Shown here: piece after piece, positions 26,373 to 37,350 of the stretch
Layout of the letters: each line of letters begins with the position of its first letter
Position numbering within the stretch: position 1 is the first letter of the stretch
Origin: an uncultured Mycobacteriaceae bacterium
GTDB taxonomy: Bacteria > Actinomycetota > Actinomycetes > Mycobacteriales > Mycobacteriaceae
DNA: 64,000 bases
Assembly (NCBI GenBank): GCA_902826815.1
Contig: CADEGF010000001.1
Coordinates: 98,640 to 162,639 of the forward strand
Reading direction: 5' to 3'
Notes under the pieces: model-generated
What the model was told of the DNA's origin: nothing
Seen by the model: the letters and a program-made list of their open reading frames with translations, nothing else
Database searches by the model: none
Made by a program: the position numbers and the translations under genes

Positions 26373-27194
26373 GTGAGCGCACCTACCGCCGACCGCGAGG
26401 CCACCGGCGTCTTCTCGCCCACCCGCGCCGAGATACCTCAGCGCACCCTGCGCACCGACCGGTGGTGGCAGTCGCCGCTCATCGTCGACCTCGGGTTCGC
26501 CGCATTCGTCATCTATGCGACGGTGCGCGCGTTCCTGCAGAACAACTATTACGTCGAGGCGTACAACTACCTGACGCCGTTCTACTCGCCGTGCGTCAGC
26601 ACGGGTTGCGTACCCGAGGCGAGCCACTTCTGGCCGCAGATCATGCCCGATGTGTGGTGGCTGCCCTATGCGGCGCTGTCGCTGCCGTTCCTGCTGCTGT
26701 TCCGGCTCACCTGCTACTACTACCGCGGCGCGTACTACCGCTCGGTGTGGCAGTCTCCCACCGCGTGCGCGGTCGCCGAGCCGCACGCGAAATACACCGG
26801 TGAGACCCGCTTCCCGCTGATCATCCAGAACACGCACCGGTACTTCTTCTACATCGCGGGCATCATCTCGCTGATCAACACCTATGACGCAATCGTGGCG
26901 TTCCACTCACCGTCGGGCTTCGGATTCGGTTTGGGCAACATCATCCTCGTCGGCAACGTGGTGATGCTGTGGGTCTACACCGTGTCGTGCCACTCCTGCC
27001 GTCACGTCGTCGGCGGGCGCCTCAAGCATTTCTCGAAACACCCTGTCCGGTACTGGATGTGGACACAGGTAAGCCGCTTGAACACCCGCCACAAACTGTA
27101 CGCGTGGATCACGCTCGGCACGCTGATGCTGACCGACTTCTACATCATGCTGGTGGCCAGCGGCACCATCTCCGATCTCAGATTTATTGGCTGA
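26373..27194 (+). CDS. sdhC: succinate dehydrogenase (Sdh1) membrane anchor subunit
   Basis: A 273-residue, five-segment membrane protein orthologous to Rv0249c. TM segments include IVDLGFAAFVIYATVRAFL, AALSLPFLLLFRLTCYYY and LGNIILVGNVVMLWVYTVSC. Two Cys/His-containing loops are notable: SPCVSTGCVPEASHFW after TM1 and SCHSCRHVVGG at the end of TM4. As I recall, the mycobacterial Sdh1 anchor has been reported to hold a membrane-embedded Rieske-type cluster; these are the obvious ligand candidates. It starts with GTG 26373. The complex oxidises succinate and reduces menaquinone. Confidence 0.9.
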   Translation: MSAPTADREATGVFSPTRAEIPQRTLRTDRWWQSPLIVDLGFAAFVIYATVRAFLQNNYYVEAYNYLTPFYSPCVSTGCVPEASHFWPQIMPDVWWLPYAALSLPFLLLFRLTCYYYRGAYYRSVWQSPTACAVAEPHAKYTGETRFPLIIQNTHRYFFYIAGIISLINTYDAIVAFHSPSGFGFGLGNIILVGNVVMLWVYTVSCHSCRHVVGGRLKHFSKHPVRYWMWTQVSRLNTRHKLYAWITLGTLMLTDFYIMLVASGTISDLRFIG

Positions 27195-27229
27195 CAGCCT
27201 TTTTCAACAGCCCAAGCAAGTGAGGATTC

Positions 27230-29143
27230 ATGACTGAAGTCGAACGGCATCAGTACGACGTCGTCGTCATCGGTGCAGGCGGTGCCGGACTGCGCGCCGT
27301 GATCGAGGCCCGCGAACGGGGCCAGAAGGTCGCGGTCATCACCAAGTCGCTGTTCGGAAAGGCCCACACGGTGATGGCCGAGGGCGGCTGCGCGGCCTCG
27401 ATGGGCAATGCAAACGCGAAGGACAACTGGCAGGTCCACTTCCGCGACACCATGCGCGGCGGGAAGTTCCTCAACAACTGGCGGATGGCCGAGCTGCACG
27501 CCAAGGAGGCGCCCGACCGGGTGTGGGAGCTGGAGACGTACGGCGCGCTGTTCGACCGCACCAAGGACGGCCGAATCAGCCAGCGCAACTTCGGCGGGCA
27601 CACCTACCCCAGGCTGGCTCACGTCGGCGACCGCACCGGCCTCGAGATCATCCGCACGCTCCAGCAGAAGATCGTCTCGCTGCAGCAGGAGGACTACGCC
27701 GAGTTCGGCGACTACGACGCCCGCATCAAGGTGTTTCACGAGTGCACCATCACCGACCTCATCAAGGATGGTGACCGCATCGCGGGCGCCTTCGGCTACT
27801 GGCGCGAGACCGGCAACTTCGTTCTGTTCGAGACGCCGGCCGTGGTGCTCGCCACCGGAGGCATCGGCAAGTCCTACAAGGTGACGTCGAACTCGTGGGA
27901 GTACACCGGCGACGGGCACGCGCTGGCGCTGCGGGCAGGCGCGACCCTGATCAACATGGAGTTCGTCCAGTTCCACCCGACCGGCATGGTCTGGCCTCCG
28001 AGCGTGAAGGGCATTCTCGTCACCGAGGGTGTCCGCGGCGACGGCGGCGTTCTGAAGAACTCCGACGGCACCCGGTTCATGTTCGACTACATCCCGGCGG
28101 TGTTCAAAGGCCAGTACGCCGAGAGCATCGACGAGGCCGACCAGTGGCTCAAGGACAACGACTCCGCGCGCCGCACGCCTGACCTGCTTCCGCGCGACGA
28201 GGTGGCCCGCGCCATCAACTCCGAGGTGAAGGCCGGTCGCAACTCACCGCACGGCGGCGTCTTCCTCGACATCGCGTCGCGGCTGCCCGCCGAGGAGATC
28301 AAGCGCAGGCTGCCGTCGATGTACCACCAGTTCATGGAGCTGGCCGAGGTGGACATCACCAAGGAGCCGATGGAAGTCGGGCCGACCTGTCACTACGTGA
28401 TGGGCGGTGTCGAGGTCGACCCTGACACCGCGGCGGCGACCACACCCGGGTTGTTCGCGGCGGGCGAATGCGCGGGCGGTATGCACGGCTCCAACCGGCT
28501 CGGCGGCAACTCGCTTTCCGACCTGTTGGTGTTCGGCCGCCGCGCCGGGCTTGGCGCCTCGGACTACGTGCGAGCGCTCCCCAACCGCCCGGCCGTGACC
28601 GAACAGGCCGTCGACGACGCCATCAAGCGTGCGCTGCATCCCTTCGACGGGCCGTCGAACGGCGACGCACCCGAGAACCCGTACACGCTGCAGCTCGATC
28701 TCCAGGACGCGATGAACACCCTGGTCGGCATCATCCGCAAGGAGGAAGAGGTCAGCGAGGCGCTGGACAAACTGACCGAGCTCCGCGAGCGCTACAAGCG
28801 CGTCAAGGTGGAGGGCCATCGGGTCTTCAACCCCGGCTGGCACCTGGCGATCGACCTACGCAACATGCTGCTGGTCAGCGAGTGCATCGCCAAGGCCGCG
28901 CTGACGCGCACCGAGAGCCGCGGCGGCCACACCCGCGACGACCACCCGGCGATGGAATCGGACTGGCGCAAGACCCTTCTGGTGTGCCGCACCGAGGGTG
29001 ATTCGGTCGTACCCGACCTGAGCGTCACCAAGCAGGACCAGATCCCGGTGCGCCAGGACCTGCTCGACCTGTTCGAGCTGTCCGAACTCGAGAAGTACTT
29101 CACCGACGGCGAGCTGGTCGAGCATCCAGAACGGAGCAAGTAG
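27230..29143 (+). CDS. sdhA: succinate dehydrogenase flavoprotein subunit
   Basis: A 637-residue flavoprotein, orthologous to Rv0248c. It has the FAD-binding GAGGAGLRAV start, the covalent-FAD motif HTVMAEGGCAASMGN, the HPTG substrate loop (FVQFHPTGMVWP) and the late RLGGNSLSDLLVFGRRAG. It catalyses succinate oxidation at the cytoplasmic face of the membrane. The ATG at 27230 follows a GTGAGGA site. It lies 35 bases after sdhC and abuts sdhB. Confidence 0.96.
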   Translation: MTEVERHQYDVVVIGAGGAGLRAVIEARERGQKVAVITKSLFGKAHTVMAEGGCAASMGNANAKDNWQVHFRDTMRGGKFLNNWRMAELHAKEAPDRVWELETYGALFDRTKDGRISQRNFGGHTYPRLAHVGDRTGLEIIRTLQQKIVSLQQEDYAEFGDYDARIKVFHECTITDLIKDGDRIAGAFGYWRETGNFVLFETPAVVLATGGIGKSYKVTSNSWEYTGDGHALALRAGATLINMEFVQFHPTGMVWPPSVKGILVTEGVRGDGGVLKNSDGTRFMFDYIPAVFKGQYAESIDEADQWLKDNDSARRTPDLLPRDEVARAINSEVKAGRNSPHGGVFLDIASRLPAEEIKRRLPSMYHQFMELAEVDITKEPMEVGPTCHYVMGGVEVDPDTAAATTPGLFAAGECAGGMHGSNRLGGNSLSDLLVFGRRAGLGASDYVRALPNRPAVTEQAVDDAIKRALHPFDGPSNGDAPENPYTLQLDLQDAMNTLVGIIRKEEEVSEALDKLTELRERYKRVKVEGHRVFNPGWHLAIDLRNMLLVSECIAKAALTRTESRGGHTRDDHPAMESDWRKTLLVCRTEGDSVVPDLSVTKQDQIPVRQDLLDLFELSELEKYFTDGELVEHPERSK

Positions 29144-29896
29144 ATGGCCTACCAGGCGAGCATGCGAGTGTGGCGCGGCGACGACGACGGCGGCGCGATC
29201 AAGGACTATTCCGTCGAGGTGAACGAGGGCGAGGTGGTGCTGGACATCATCCACCGCCTGCAGCAGACCCAGACCCCTGACCTGGCCGTGCGGTGGAACT
29301 GCAAGGCGGGTAAGTGCGGTTCGTGCTCGGCGGAGATCAACGGCAGGCCGCGGCTGATGTGCATGACCCGGATGTCTACCTTCGGCCAGGACGAAACCGT
29401 CACAGTGACGCCACTGCGGACGTTCCCCATCATCAGGGACCTCGTCACCGACGTATCGTTCAACTACGAGAAGGCCAGGGAGATCCCCTCTTTCGCACCT
29501 CCCAAGGATCTGCAGCCCGGCGAGTACCGGATGGCGCAGGAGGACGTGAACCGGAGCCAGGAATTCCGCAAGTGCATCGAGTGCTTCCTGTGCCAGAACA
29601 CCTGCCACGTGGTGCGAGACCACGAGGAGAACAAGTTGGCGTTCTCCGGCCCGCGCTACCTGATGCGTCAGGCCGAACTCGACATGCACCCGCTGGACAC
29701 GCTGGAACGGCGGCCCGAGCAGGCGCAGGAGGACAACGGCCTCGGCTACTGCAACATCACCAAGTGCTGCACCGAGGTGTGCCCCGAGCACATCAAGATC
29801 ACCGACAATGCGCTGATCCCGATGAAGGAGCGCGCCGCCGACCGCAAGTACGACCCGGTGGTGTGGCTCGGTAACAAGTTGTTCCGCAGGAGCTGA
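29144..29896 (+). CDS. sdhB: succinate dehydrogenase iron-sulfur subunit
   Basis: A 250-residue ferredoxin-like subunit, orthologous to Rv0247c. The N-terminal [2Fe-2S] cluster is held by WNCKAGKCGSCSAEI and the Cys in LMCMTRM. The C-terminal domain holds the [4Fe-4S] and [3Fe-4S] clusters through KCIECFLCQNTCHV and CNITKCCTEVCPEHI. It wires electrons from SdhA to the membrane quinone site. Its ATG follows the sdhA TAG with no gap. Confidence 0.95.
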   Translation: MAYQASMRVWRGDDDGGAIKDYSVEVNEGEVVLDIIHRLQQTQTPDLAVRWNCKAGKCGSCSAEINGRPRLMCMTRMSTFGQDETVTVTPLRTFPIIRDLVTDVSFNYEKAREIPSFAPPKDLQPGEYRMAQEDVNRSQEFRKCIECFLCQNTCHVVRDHEENKLAFSGPRYLMRQAELDMHPLDTLERRPEQAQEDNGLGYCNITKCCTEVCPEHIKITDNALIPMKERAADRKYDPVVWLGNKLFRRS

Positions 29897-29905
29897 TCGC
29901 GGGTA

Positions 29906-29940
29906 GCCTTTCGGTTAGCGGCCAATCGCCGACGAAAGGC
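29906..29940 (+). promoter_or_regulatory. hairpin that covers the ribosome binding site of the small ORF
   Basis: Perfect 8-base arms GCCTTTCG (29906-29913) and CGAAAGGC (29933-29940) with a 19-base loop lie between sdhB and the 51-residue gene. The right arm contains AAAGG, nine bases before its ATG 29949. It may be a terminator for sdhCAB, a switch for the small gene, or both. Confidence 0.45.
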
Positions 29941-29948
29941 AGCCAAAC

Positions 29949-30104
29949 ATGTCAGAGACGCACAGCATCAACGACATTCGCACAGCAATCCGTGAGCTTT
30001 CCGCTCGCGCCGATCTTGCCCGCAAAGAGGGCAGGCCGGACGATGCGGCCGAACTGGATCAGCGCGTCCAGGGCTACCGCGAAGAACTCGCCGGGCGCCC
30101 CTGA
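29949..30104 (+). CDS. small conserved protein, 51 residues
   Basis: An intact 51-residue frame from ATG 29949 to TGA 30104. It reads MSETHSINDIRTAIRELSAR, then ADLARKEGRPDDAAELDQRV and ends EELAGRP. It is highly charged and predicted to be helical, with a repeating Leu/Ala/Arg pattern suited to a coiled coil. No signal peptide. AAAGG precedes the start at nine bases. It converges with the flavin reductase five bases later. I do not recognise a family; the coding bias at third positions supports it as real. Confidence 0.65.
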   Translation: MSETHSINDIRTAIRELSARADLARKEGRPDDAAELDQRVQGYREELAGRP

Positions 30105-30109
30105 AGGTC

Positions 30110-31332
<1,223 letters not shown>

Positions 31333-31336
<4 letters not shown>

Positions 31337-32472
31337 CCGCCGCCTTGGTTGTTGATCATGTACTGGAAGCCGGCGAGCAGCTGCGACACAGGATCGGAGC
31401 CGCCACCGAAGGCGGCCTGGGTGGCAGGCGCGGTGACAGCCGCCGGGTCGTAGCCGTGCACCGGATCGACCGTGATCGGCGCGGTCAGCGGATCGTCGTT
31501 TCGTGAATATCCCGCGTCCACCATCGGTTGCAGCACACCGTCGAGTTTGTTCAGCGTGCCTTCGTCGACCCCGAGGTACTTGAAGGGCATCACAAGTGGG
31601 AGGTGCTGCTCGGGAATCATGTACGTCGTCGTCTTCGCGCCCTTGGAGTTGACGGTGGTCCTGATGTTGCGCGCAGGCACATTGCTCGGGTTGGTGAACG
31701 CCACCGCGGTGTGCCCGGTTGCGAGGCCGACCACCGCGTTCGCGAGCGACATCCAGTTGTCCGGCCTGTCCGGCCAGTCGGCGATGCTGTCGTATGCGGA
31801 GACGAACTGGTACGTGTCGTACTGGCTTTCCACCGGGGGCGGGATGCGGTAGTCGAGGGACGGAACGACGCTGCCGACGGGGAACATCTGCGTCAGGAAG
31901 CTCTCACCGAAAGCGTGTTTGGCGACCGGGTCGCCGTACATCGCGAAGCTCAACTTGTCCGGTGGCGGGGCGGTCGGATCGTTCGCCAGCCGCGCCTGCA
32001 CCTCGTTGAGCACCATCGCACCCTCGGAAAGGCCGATCACGGTGCCTGGCCCTCCCGCACGGATCGCGTTGATGGTGCTGGGCGCGCCCTCGTCGACAGA
32101 CTCGCCGATGCTCGGGCCGTCGATGCCAAGACCGGGAAAGCCGTCGTCCAGCCTGCCGATGCCGGGAAACAGCCGTTCCAGCGTGTGGCCTTGCACCTGA
32201 CCCGCCGGATAGTCGACGATCTGCCGTTCTAGCCCGGGGAACCAGTCAGCGCCCGTGCGCTTGATGTACTCGTCGTAGGGAATGCCGAGCACGTGCGCAC
32301 CGCCGAGCGCGTAGCCGCGCCCCGGCGTACCGATCGGCGGCTCCTTGTCAGGGGCCCCATGCTCCGGCGTCCAACCGGCCACCGAGTCGTCGGCCGCAGC
32401 GATCCCGACGCCGAAACAGCCTGTGGCACCGACGGTTACCAGCGCCGTGATCGAGGCGAACAGCCTCCGCAT
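31333..32472 (-). CDS. secreted PE-PPE-domain serine hydrolase / acyltransferase (Chp2-like)
   Basis: A 379-residue exported alpha/beta hydrolase with a PE-PPE C-terminal-type domain, not a PE or PPE family member. Signal peptide: [18 protein letters not shown], ending GIAAADD. The nucleophile elbow is IGLSEGAMV (GxSxG). The M. tuberculosis relatives Chp1 and Chp2 transfer acyl groups between glycolipid intermediates outside the membrane for sulfolipid and polyacyltrehalose. Here it fits the last step of TPP assembly. ATG 32472 was taken because GGGGAG lies five bases upstream; an ATG nine codons earlier is possible. Confidence 0.88.
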
Positions 32473-32500
32473 TTCCACTCCCCAAACCATACTCCGCATA

Positions 32501-34249
32501 TCAGGCGTCCAGCCGAACGAACTCGTCCTGCCTGTACTGCTCGATACAGGCGGCGCGCCGAACCTTGCCGCTCGTCGTGGTGGGGATCGACCCGGGCTGA
32601 ACGAGGACGAGATCGCCGACGTTCACGCCGTGCGCATTGGATATCGCCGAGGTGACGTCACTTTTGAGATCCCGCAGCCAAGCCGCCGCGTCCCCGCCCC
32701 GATCGGTTCGCTTCTTCAGCTCGATGACGGTGACCAGCTTCTCGGTGCTGTTGACCGGAACCGATATCGCCGCGACCCTGCCGCGGGTGATCTCCTGGAC
32801 CGTCGCCTCGATGTCCTCCGGATAGTGATTGCGACCCCGGATGATCACCAGATCCTTGATGCGGCCGACGATGTACAGCTCACCGGAGTAGACGAAGCCG
32901 AGGTCGCCGGTTCGCAGCCACGGCCCGTCAGGCGTGCCGGGCGAAGGGTCGGCAAGTGTTGCACCGAAGCAGACTTGCTCGGACGGCGCCTTGCGCCAAT
33001 AGCCGTCGGCGACGTTCTCGCCATGCACCCAGATCTCGCCGATGAGGTCCGGCGGGCACTCGCGAAGGGTCTCGCTGTCGACGATGCGCAGCTGGGGCGA
33101 CGGCGGCACCTTGTAGGAGACAAGCGCCGTGCCCTTGCCCGCTGCGCACGGCACGACACGGCCTGCGCCCAGCTCTCCGACATCGAAGTGGGTTGCGGGC
33201 GACGATTCGCTCCAGGTGCCGCTCGCCACGAAGACCGTCGCCTCGGCCAGCCCGTACGAGGGACGCATCATGTCGTCCCGAAAATTGAAGTGCGCGAACC
33301 GATCCACGAAGCGCTGCAGGGTGGGCGGCTCGACGCGTTCGGCACCGCTGATGATGCCGAGCACCCCGCCGAGGTCAAGGCCGGCCAGGTCGCTGTCGGT
33401 GGTCTTGCGAGCGGCCAGGTCGAAAGCGAAGTTCGGCGCCGACGACCACGCGTGAGAATTCTCGGCCAGCGCCCGCACCCACCTGGCAGGCCTCTCGAGG
33501 AACGCGACCGGACTGGTCAGCTCGGCGCGATAACCGCTGAGGATCGGTGCGCAGACGCCGAGCACCAAACCCATGTCGTGGTAGAAGGGCAGCCACGACA
33601 CGATCGTGGCGTCCGACGGGATCCTGGTCTGGGAGTCGGCGAAGAAGCTCCGCATCAGCTGCTCGAAATTCACCGTGAGGTTGCGGTGCGTGAGCATGAC
33701 TCCGGTCGGCAGCCGGGTCGAGCCCGAGCTGTACTGCAGGTAGGCGATGCTCGGTAGGTCGACCGGGGCGAGGACGGTTCCGTCGTCGGTGTCGAGATTC
33801 AACGAATCGATCTCGACGATCTTCGGCGCAGGGTCAAGGCGAGCCTGATCGACGTATTCGCGGACATCGTCGGCGGCTCCGGACGTCGTCAGCACGACCG
33901 AGGGCGTCGTATCGGCGAAGACCGCACTCACCCGGTCGTAATTCGAGCCGCGGTGGGGCAGCGGGAGGGGCACCGCGACGAACCCGGCCTGCATCGATCC
34001 CAGGAAAGCCCGGATGTAATCGAGCCCTTGCGGGGCAAGAATCGCCGCCCTGTCACCGACCGCCCCGTGAACACGGATCTCGCGTGCGGCATTCATCGTC
34101 TGGTGCGATAGCTGCGACCAGGTGAGGCTCTCCCGGACACCTGCCGGGTCGTGCGTGTAATCGGTGAAGGCGATCGCCACGTCGCTGGGGCGCAGGCTGG
34201 CGCGTCCGTGCAGCATCGAGAGAATGGATGACTGGGGAGTGGTCGTCAC
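32501..34249 (-). CDS. fadD23: fatty-acyl-AMP ligase (FAAL), FadD23-like
   Basis: A 582-residue adenylating enzyme of the FAAL branch. The ATP loop is [20 protein letters not shown]; other landmarks are [48 protein letters not shown] and [13 protein letters not shown]. It activates a long-chain fatty acid as acyl-AMP and loads it onto the Pks rather than onto CoA. It starts by overlapping the MmpL10 stop (34246-34249), and its stop lies 28 bases from the hydrolase start. In M. smegmatis the TPP locus gene is called fadD23; sequence alone does not set chain length. Confidence 0.9.
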   Translation of the reverse strand: MTTTPQSSILSMLHGRASLRPSDVAIAFTDYTHDPAGVRESLTWSQLSHQTMNAAREIRVHGAVGDRAAILAPQGLDYIRAFLGSMQAGFVAVPLPLPHRGSNYDRVSAVFADTTPSVVLTTSGAADDVREYVDQARLDPAPKIVEIDSLNLDTDDGTVLAPVDLPSIAYLQYSSGSTRLPTGVMLTHRNLTVNFEQLMRSFFADSQTRIPSDATIVSWLPFYHDMGLVLGVCAPILSGYRAELTSPVAFLERPARWVRALAENSHAWSSAPNFAFDLAARKTTDSDLAGLDLGGVLGIISGAERVEPPTLQRFVDRFAHFNFRDDMMRPSYGLAEATVFVASGTWSESSPATHFDVGELGAGRVVPCAAGKGTALVSYKVPPSPQLRIVDSETLRECPPDLIGEIWVHGENVADGYWRKAPSEQVCFGATLADPSPGTPDGPWLRTGDLGFVYSGELYIVGRIKDLVIIRGRNHYPEDIEATVQEITRGRVAAISVPVNSTEKLVTVIELKKRTDRGGDAAAWLRDLKSDVTSAISNAHGVNVGDLVLVQPGSIPTTTSGKVRRAACIEQYRQDEFVRLDA

Positions 34250-37200
34250 TTTTCGTCCGTAGTATTCGTCGAATCCGTTTGCTCGAAGTCGTTGTCCGAC
34301 TTCGTTTCTTTCGTAGTTTCACACAAATCAGGTGTGTTCGCCGACCCGGCAGCAGCCAGGGCGTACGGCCGCGACGGCCACCAGTTCGCCCGCCCGAGAA
34401 GCGAAGCGATGGCGGGCACCGTGATGGTGCGCACCACGAAGGTGTCCAGCAGAATGCCCACAGCGATCACGAAGCCGCCCTGGACCACGATGCCGATGCT
34501 GGAGAACAGCAGACCACCGACAGACGCGGCGAAGATCAGACCCGCCGCAGTGATCACACCGCCCGTCGAACTCAGGGTGCGAATGACGCCGTAACGCATG
34601 CCATGTGGAGACTCGTCGCGCATTCGCGACACGAAGAGCATGTTGTAGTCGGCGCCAACCGCGATCAGCACCACGAAGGCCAGCGGGGGCACGCTCCAGT
34701 GCAATGGCTGACCGAGCATCAGCTGGAATACCAGGACGCCGATACCGAGGGCGGCGAAGTACGAGACGACCACGGAGCCAATGAGATAGAGCGGCGCGAC
34801 GATCGCGCGCAGCAGCGCCATCAGGATGAGCATGACGACGACGAGGGTCATCACGATGATGAAACGGATGTCGTGCTCGTAGTAGTCACGCGTATCCCGC
34901 AGCGCGGCGGGAAAACCACCCATCGAAATCGTGGCGTCCGACAGCTGGGTGTTGGGTTGTGCGCTGCGGGCGGCGTCACTGATCGCATTCACCTGATCCA
35001 TCGCCTCGGGGCTGAACGGGTTGAGTGTGGTCTGCACCAGGTACCTGGCCGAGTGGCCATCGGGCGCGATGAATATCTGCGCGGCCTTCTTGAAGTCGTC
35101 GAGTTGGAGGATCTGGGCCGGGATGTTGAACCCCGCCATCGACGGGTCTGCCGCGTTGTTTCGCATCGCCAACAGGAACGCGGCCGCCTCATCGAGCCCC
35201 GCACCCACCAGCTTGACCTGGCCCACGAGTTGGTCCACTCCGCCTGCCACCTGCTGGCTTCCGTCGGCCAGGCGGTTGGCGCCCTGCCTGACCTCTTTCA
35301 GGCCCGACTGCAGTCCGCCGGGTCGGTCGAGACCCATGGAGCGCACCGCCGAGCTGAAAGTGGACAGCGTGTCGTTGAGCTGTTTGACCGTGGCGTTGAG
35401 CGACTTCTGGTCGCCCATCCCCTGTAGTTGGCCTGCCAGCGTGTTGATCTGTTGCAGCTGCCCGTTGTCTCGCGCGTCCATCAATTTCTGGAACTGCATG
35501 CGGGTGTCGCTGCACGAGGGATTGGCGTCGCAGATCGCGTTGCCGTTCAGCGCGGCAAGCACAGGACCCACCCAGGCGAACATGTCTCTTACGGCGGAGA
35601 AGTTCACGCCCATCGCGTTACCGAGCGCGTTGATGCTGGCCACCAGCTGGGCCGCGGTTTCGACCTGCTTGACCAGCTTGTCGCCGCCGAACTGACTCCG
35701 CATCGCCGAGAGCGAGTCGATCATCCGTTGCATGCTCGGCGCGATCTTGTTGATCTGACCGCGCACGTCGGCGAGGCTGTCGGCCAGCGTGTTGGCGCCG
35801 GAGGCCAGTCGGTTGAGGTCGCTGCTGCGCTCACCGATCTGAGCCGAGCCCTGGGCCATCCGGTCACCGACGATGCCGGCCTGATAGGTCGCTCTGAACT
35901 CCGGCGGCACCTGCCCGGTGGGTCGTGTGATGCCGCTGATGAGGCCGATGTTCGGCAGCTGGCTGACCCGTTGCGCCATCTGCTCGAGATCCGCCAGCGC
36001 CTGCGGTGTGCGCAGGTCACGGGGCGACTGGATGAGGATGTACTCCGGCACCGCCTGGCTGATGGGGAAGTGGCTCTCCAGCGCGGCGTAGCCGATCGAA
36101 CTCGGCGCGGACGGTCCGAGGGCTTTGCGATCGTCGTAGTTGTATTTTACGAAGCCGGCACAGCCGGCCAGAAGCGCCAGCGCAAGAAGGCTGCCGACAA
36201 GGTGGGCCTTCGGCCGCCGCACGATCCGGATGCCGGAACGTCGCCAGAATCGAGCCGTCAGCTCGCGCCGGGGCTTGACCCAGCCGCGCGGCCCGGCCAA
36301 CACCAGAATGGCGGGCAGCAGGGTCATCGCGGCGAGGTACGCCACCCCGACGCCGATCGCACAGGCAACACCGATGGTGGAGAACACCCCCATCTTGGCG
36401 AAGCTGATCCCGATGAACGTGATTCCCACGGTGGCGGCCGATGCGGTGATCACCTTGCCGATCGAGATCATCGCCCGCCGCACCGCGTCGTCGAGATCTG
36501 CCCCTCGTCGCAGGTAGTCGTGGTAGCGGCTGATCAGAAACACCGCGTAGTCCGTCCCCGCGCCCGCGATCATCGCGCTGAGGAAGATGACGGATTGGTT
36601 CGAGACTCCAAGCCCGAAGAACTCCGAGACTCCGGCCACCAGCGCTTGAGCGGTCACCAGTGAGGTCCCGATCGCCGCCAGCGGCAGGAGCATGGTGATC
36701 GGATTTCGGTAGACCACCAGCAGAACGAGCAGCACCAGAACGCCGATCGCGATCTCGATGGGCATTCGGTCGTGCTCGCCCGCGACGGTGAGGTCGGCGA
36801 CGGTGGCCGCGGGCCCGGTGACATACACCTTGAGTTGGCCGTCGGGAACGTTGTGTTTGACGATGTCGGACACCCGGGTGAAGGACTCGTAGGCACGCGG
36901 CGTGCCCATTTCGCCCGCGAGGCCGACCGGCAGCACCCAGGTCGTCTTGTCCTTGCTGGTCAAGAAGGGACGCAACTGCTTCGTGGTGATGAAGTCCTGG
37001 ACCATCACCACATCCGTCACGTCGTCGCGCAGCGCGTCGACCACCTTGGTGTAGGTGGCTTCGTCGGCGGGCTTGAGCCCGCCGTCGTTGATGAACGCGA
37101 CGACGAGGAGGTTGTCCGATCCCGATTCGTGAAACGATTCGGTCATCTCACGGGCCGCCACGCTGGACGGGGCGTCGGCGGGCAAGATGGCCAGCGGATT

Positions 37201-37317
37201 CCTCTGGGCCATCTCGTTGAGGGTCGGGAACGTCAGGGGAAGTGCGACCGCGATCGCAATCCAGACCCCGATCACCGCCCAGGGCCACCGCACCACAACA
37301 TCGGCTAGCCGTCGCAT
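34246..37317 (-). CDS. mmpL10: MmpL10-type RND lipid transporter
   Basis: A 1023-residue MmpL protein with 12 predicted membrane helices in two halves and two large periplasmic loops, plus a coiled-coil-rich insertion about residues 490-740 ([20 protein letters not shown]). The proton-relay Asp-Tyr pairs are present: [18 protein letters not shown] in TM4 and [16 protein letters not shown] in TM10. The cytoplasmic C-terminus is Ser/Thr/Asp rich. By position it is the DAT exporter of the trehalose polyphleate route. It is 33 bases downstream of papA3, and its stop overlaps fadD23. Confidence 0.92.
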   Translation of the reverse strand: MRRLADVVVRWPWAVIGVWIAIAVALPLTFPTLNEMAQRNPLAILPADAPSSVAAREMTESFHESGSDNLLVVAFINDGGLKPADEATYTKVVDALRDDVTDVVMVQDFITTKQLRPFLTSKDKTTWVLPVGLAGEMGTPRAYESFTRVSDIVKHNVPDGQLKVYVTGPAATVADLTVAGEHDRMPIEIAIGVLVLLVLLVVYRNPITMLLPLAAIGTSLVTAQALVAGVSEFFGLGVSNQSVIFLSAMIAGAGTDYAVFLISRYHDYLRRGADLDDAVRRAMISIGKVITASAATVGITFIGISFAKMGVFSTIGVACAIGVGVAYLAAMTLLPAILVLAGPRGWVKPRRELTARFWRRSGIRIVRRPKAHLVGSLLALALLAGCAGFVKYNYDDRKALGPSAPSSIGYAALESHFPISQAVPEYILIQSPRDLRTPQALADLEQMAQRVSQLPNIGLISGITRPTGQVPPEFRATYQAGIVGDRMAQGSAQIGERSSDLNRLASGANTLADSLADVRGQINKIAPSMQRMIDSLSAMRSQFGGDKLVKQVETAAQLVASINALGNAMGVNFSAVRDMFAWVGPVLAALNGNAICDANPSCSDTRMQFQKLMDARDNGQLQQINTLAGQLQGMGDQKSLNATVKQLNDTLSTFSSAVRSMGLDRPGGLQSGLKEVRQGANRLADGSQQVAGGVDQLVGQVKLVGAGLDEAAAFLLAMRNNAADPSMAGFNIPAQILQLDDFKKAAQIFIAPDGHSARYLVQTTLNPFSPEAMDQVNAISDAARSAQPNTQLSDATISMGGFPAALRDTRDYYEHDIRFIIVMTLVVVMLILMALLRAIVAPLYLIGSVVVSYFAALGIGVLVFQLMLGQPLHWSVPPLAFVVLIAVGADYNMLFVSRMRDESPHGMRYGVIRTLSSTGGVITAAGLIFAASVGGLLFSSIGIVVQGGFVIAVGILLDTFVVRTITVPAIASLLGRANWWPSRPYALAAAGSANTPDLCETTKETKSDNDFEQTDSTNTTDEK

Positions 37318-37350
37318 CTCGTCCTCACCCTCACACCTGGTTGCTCCGCG

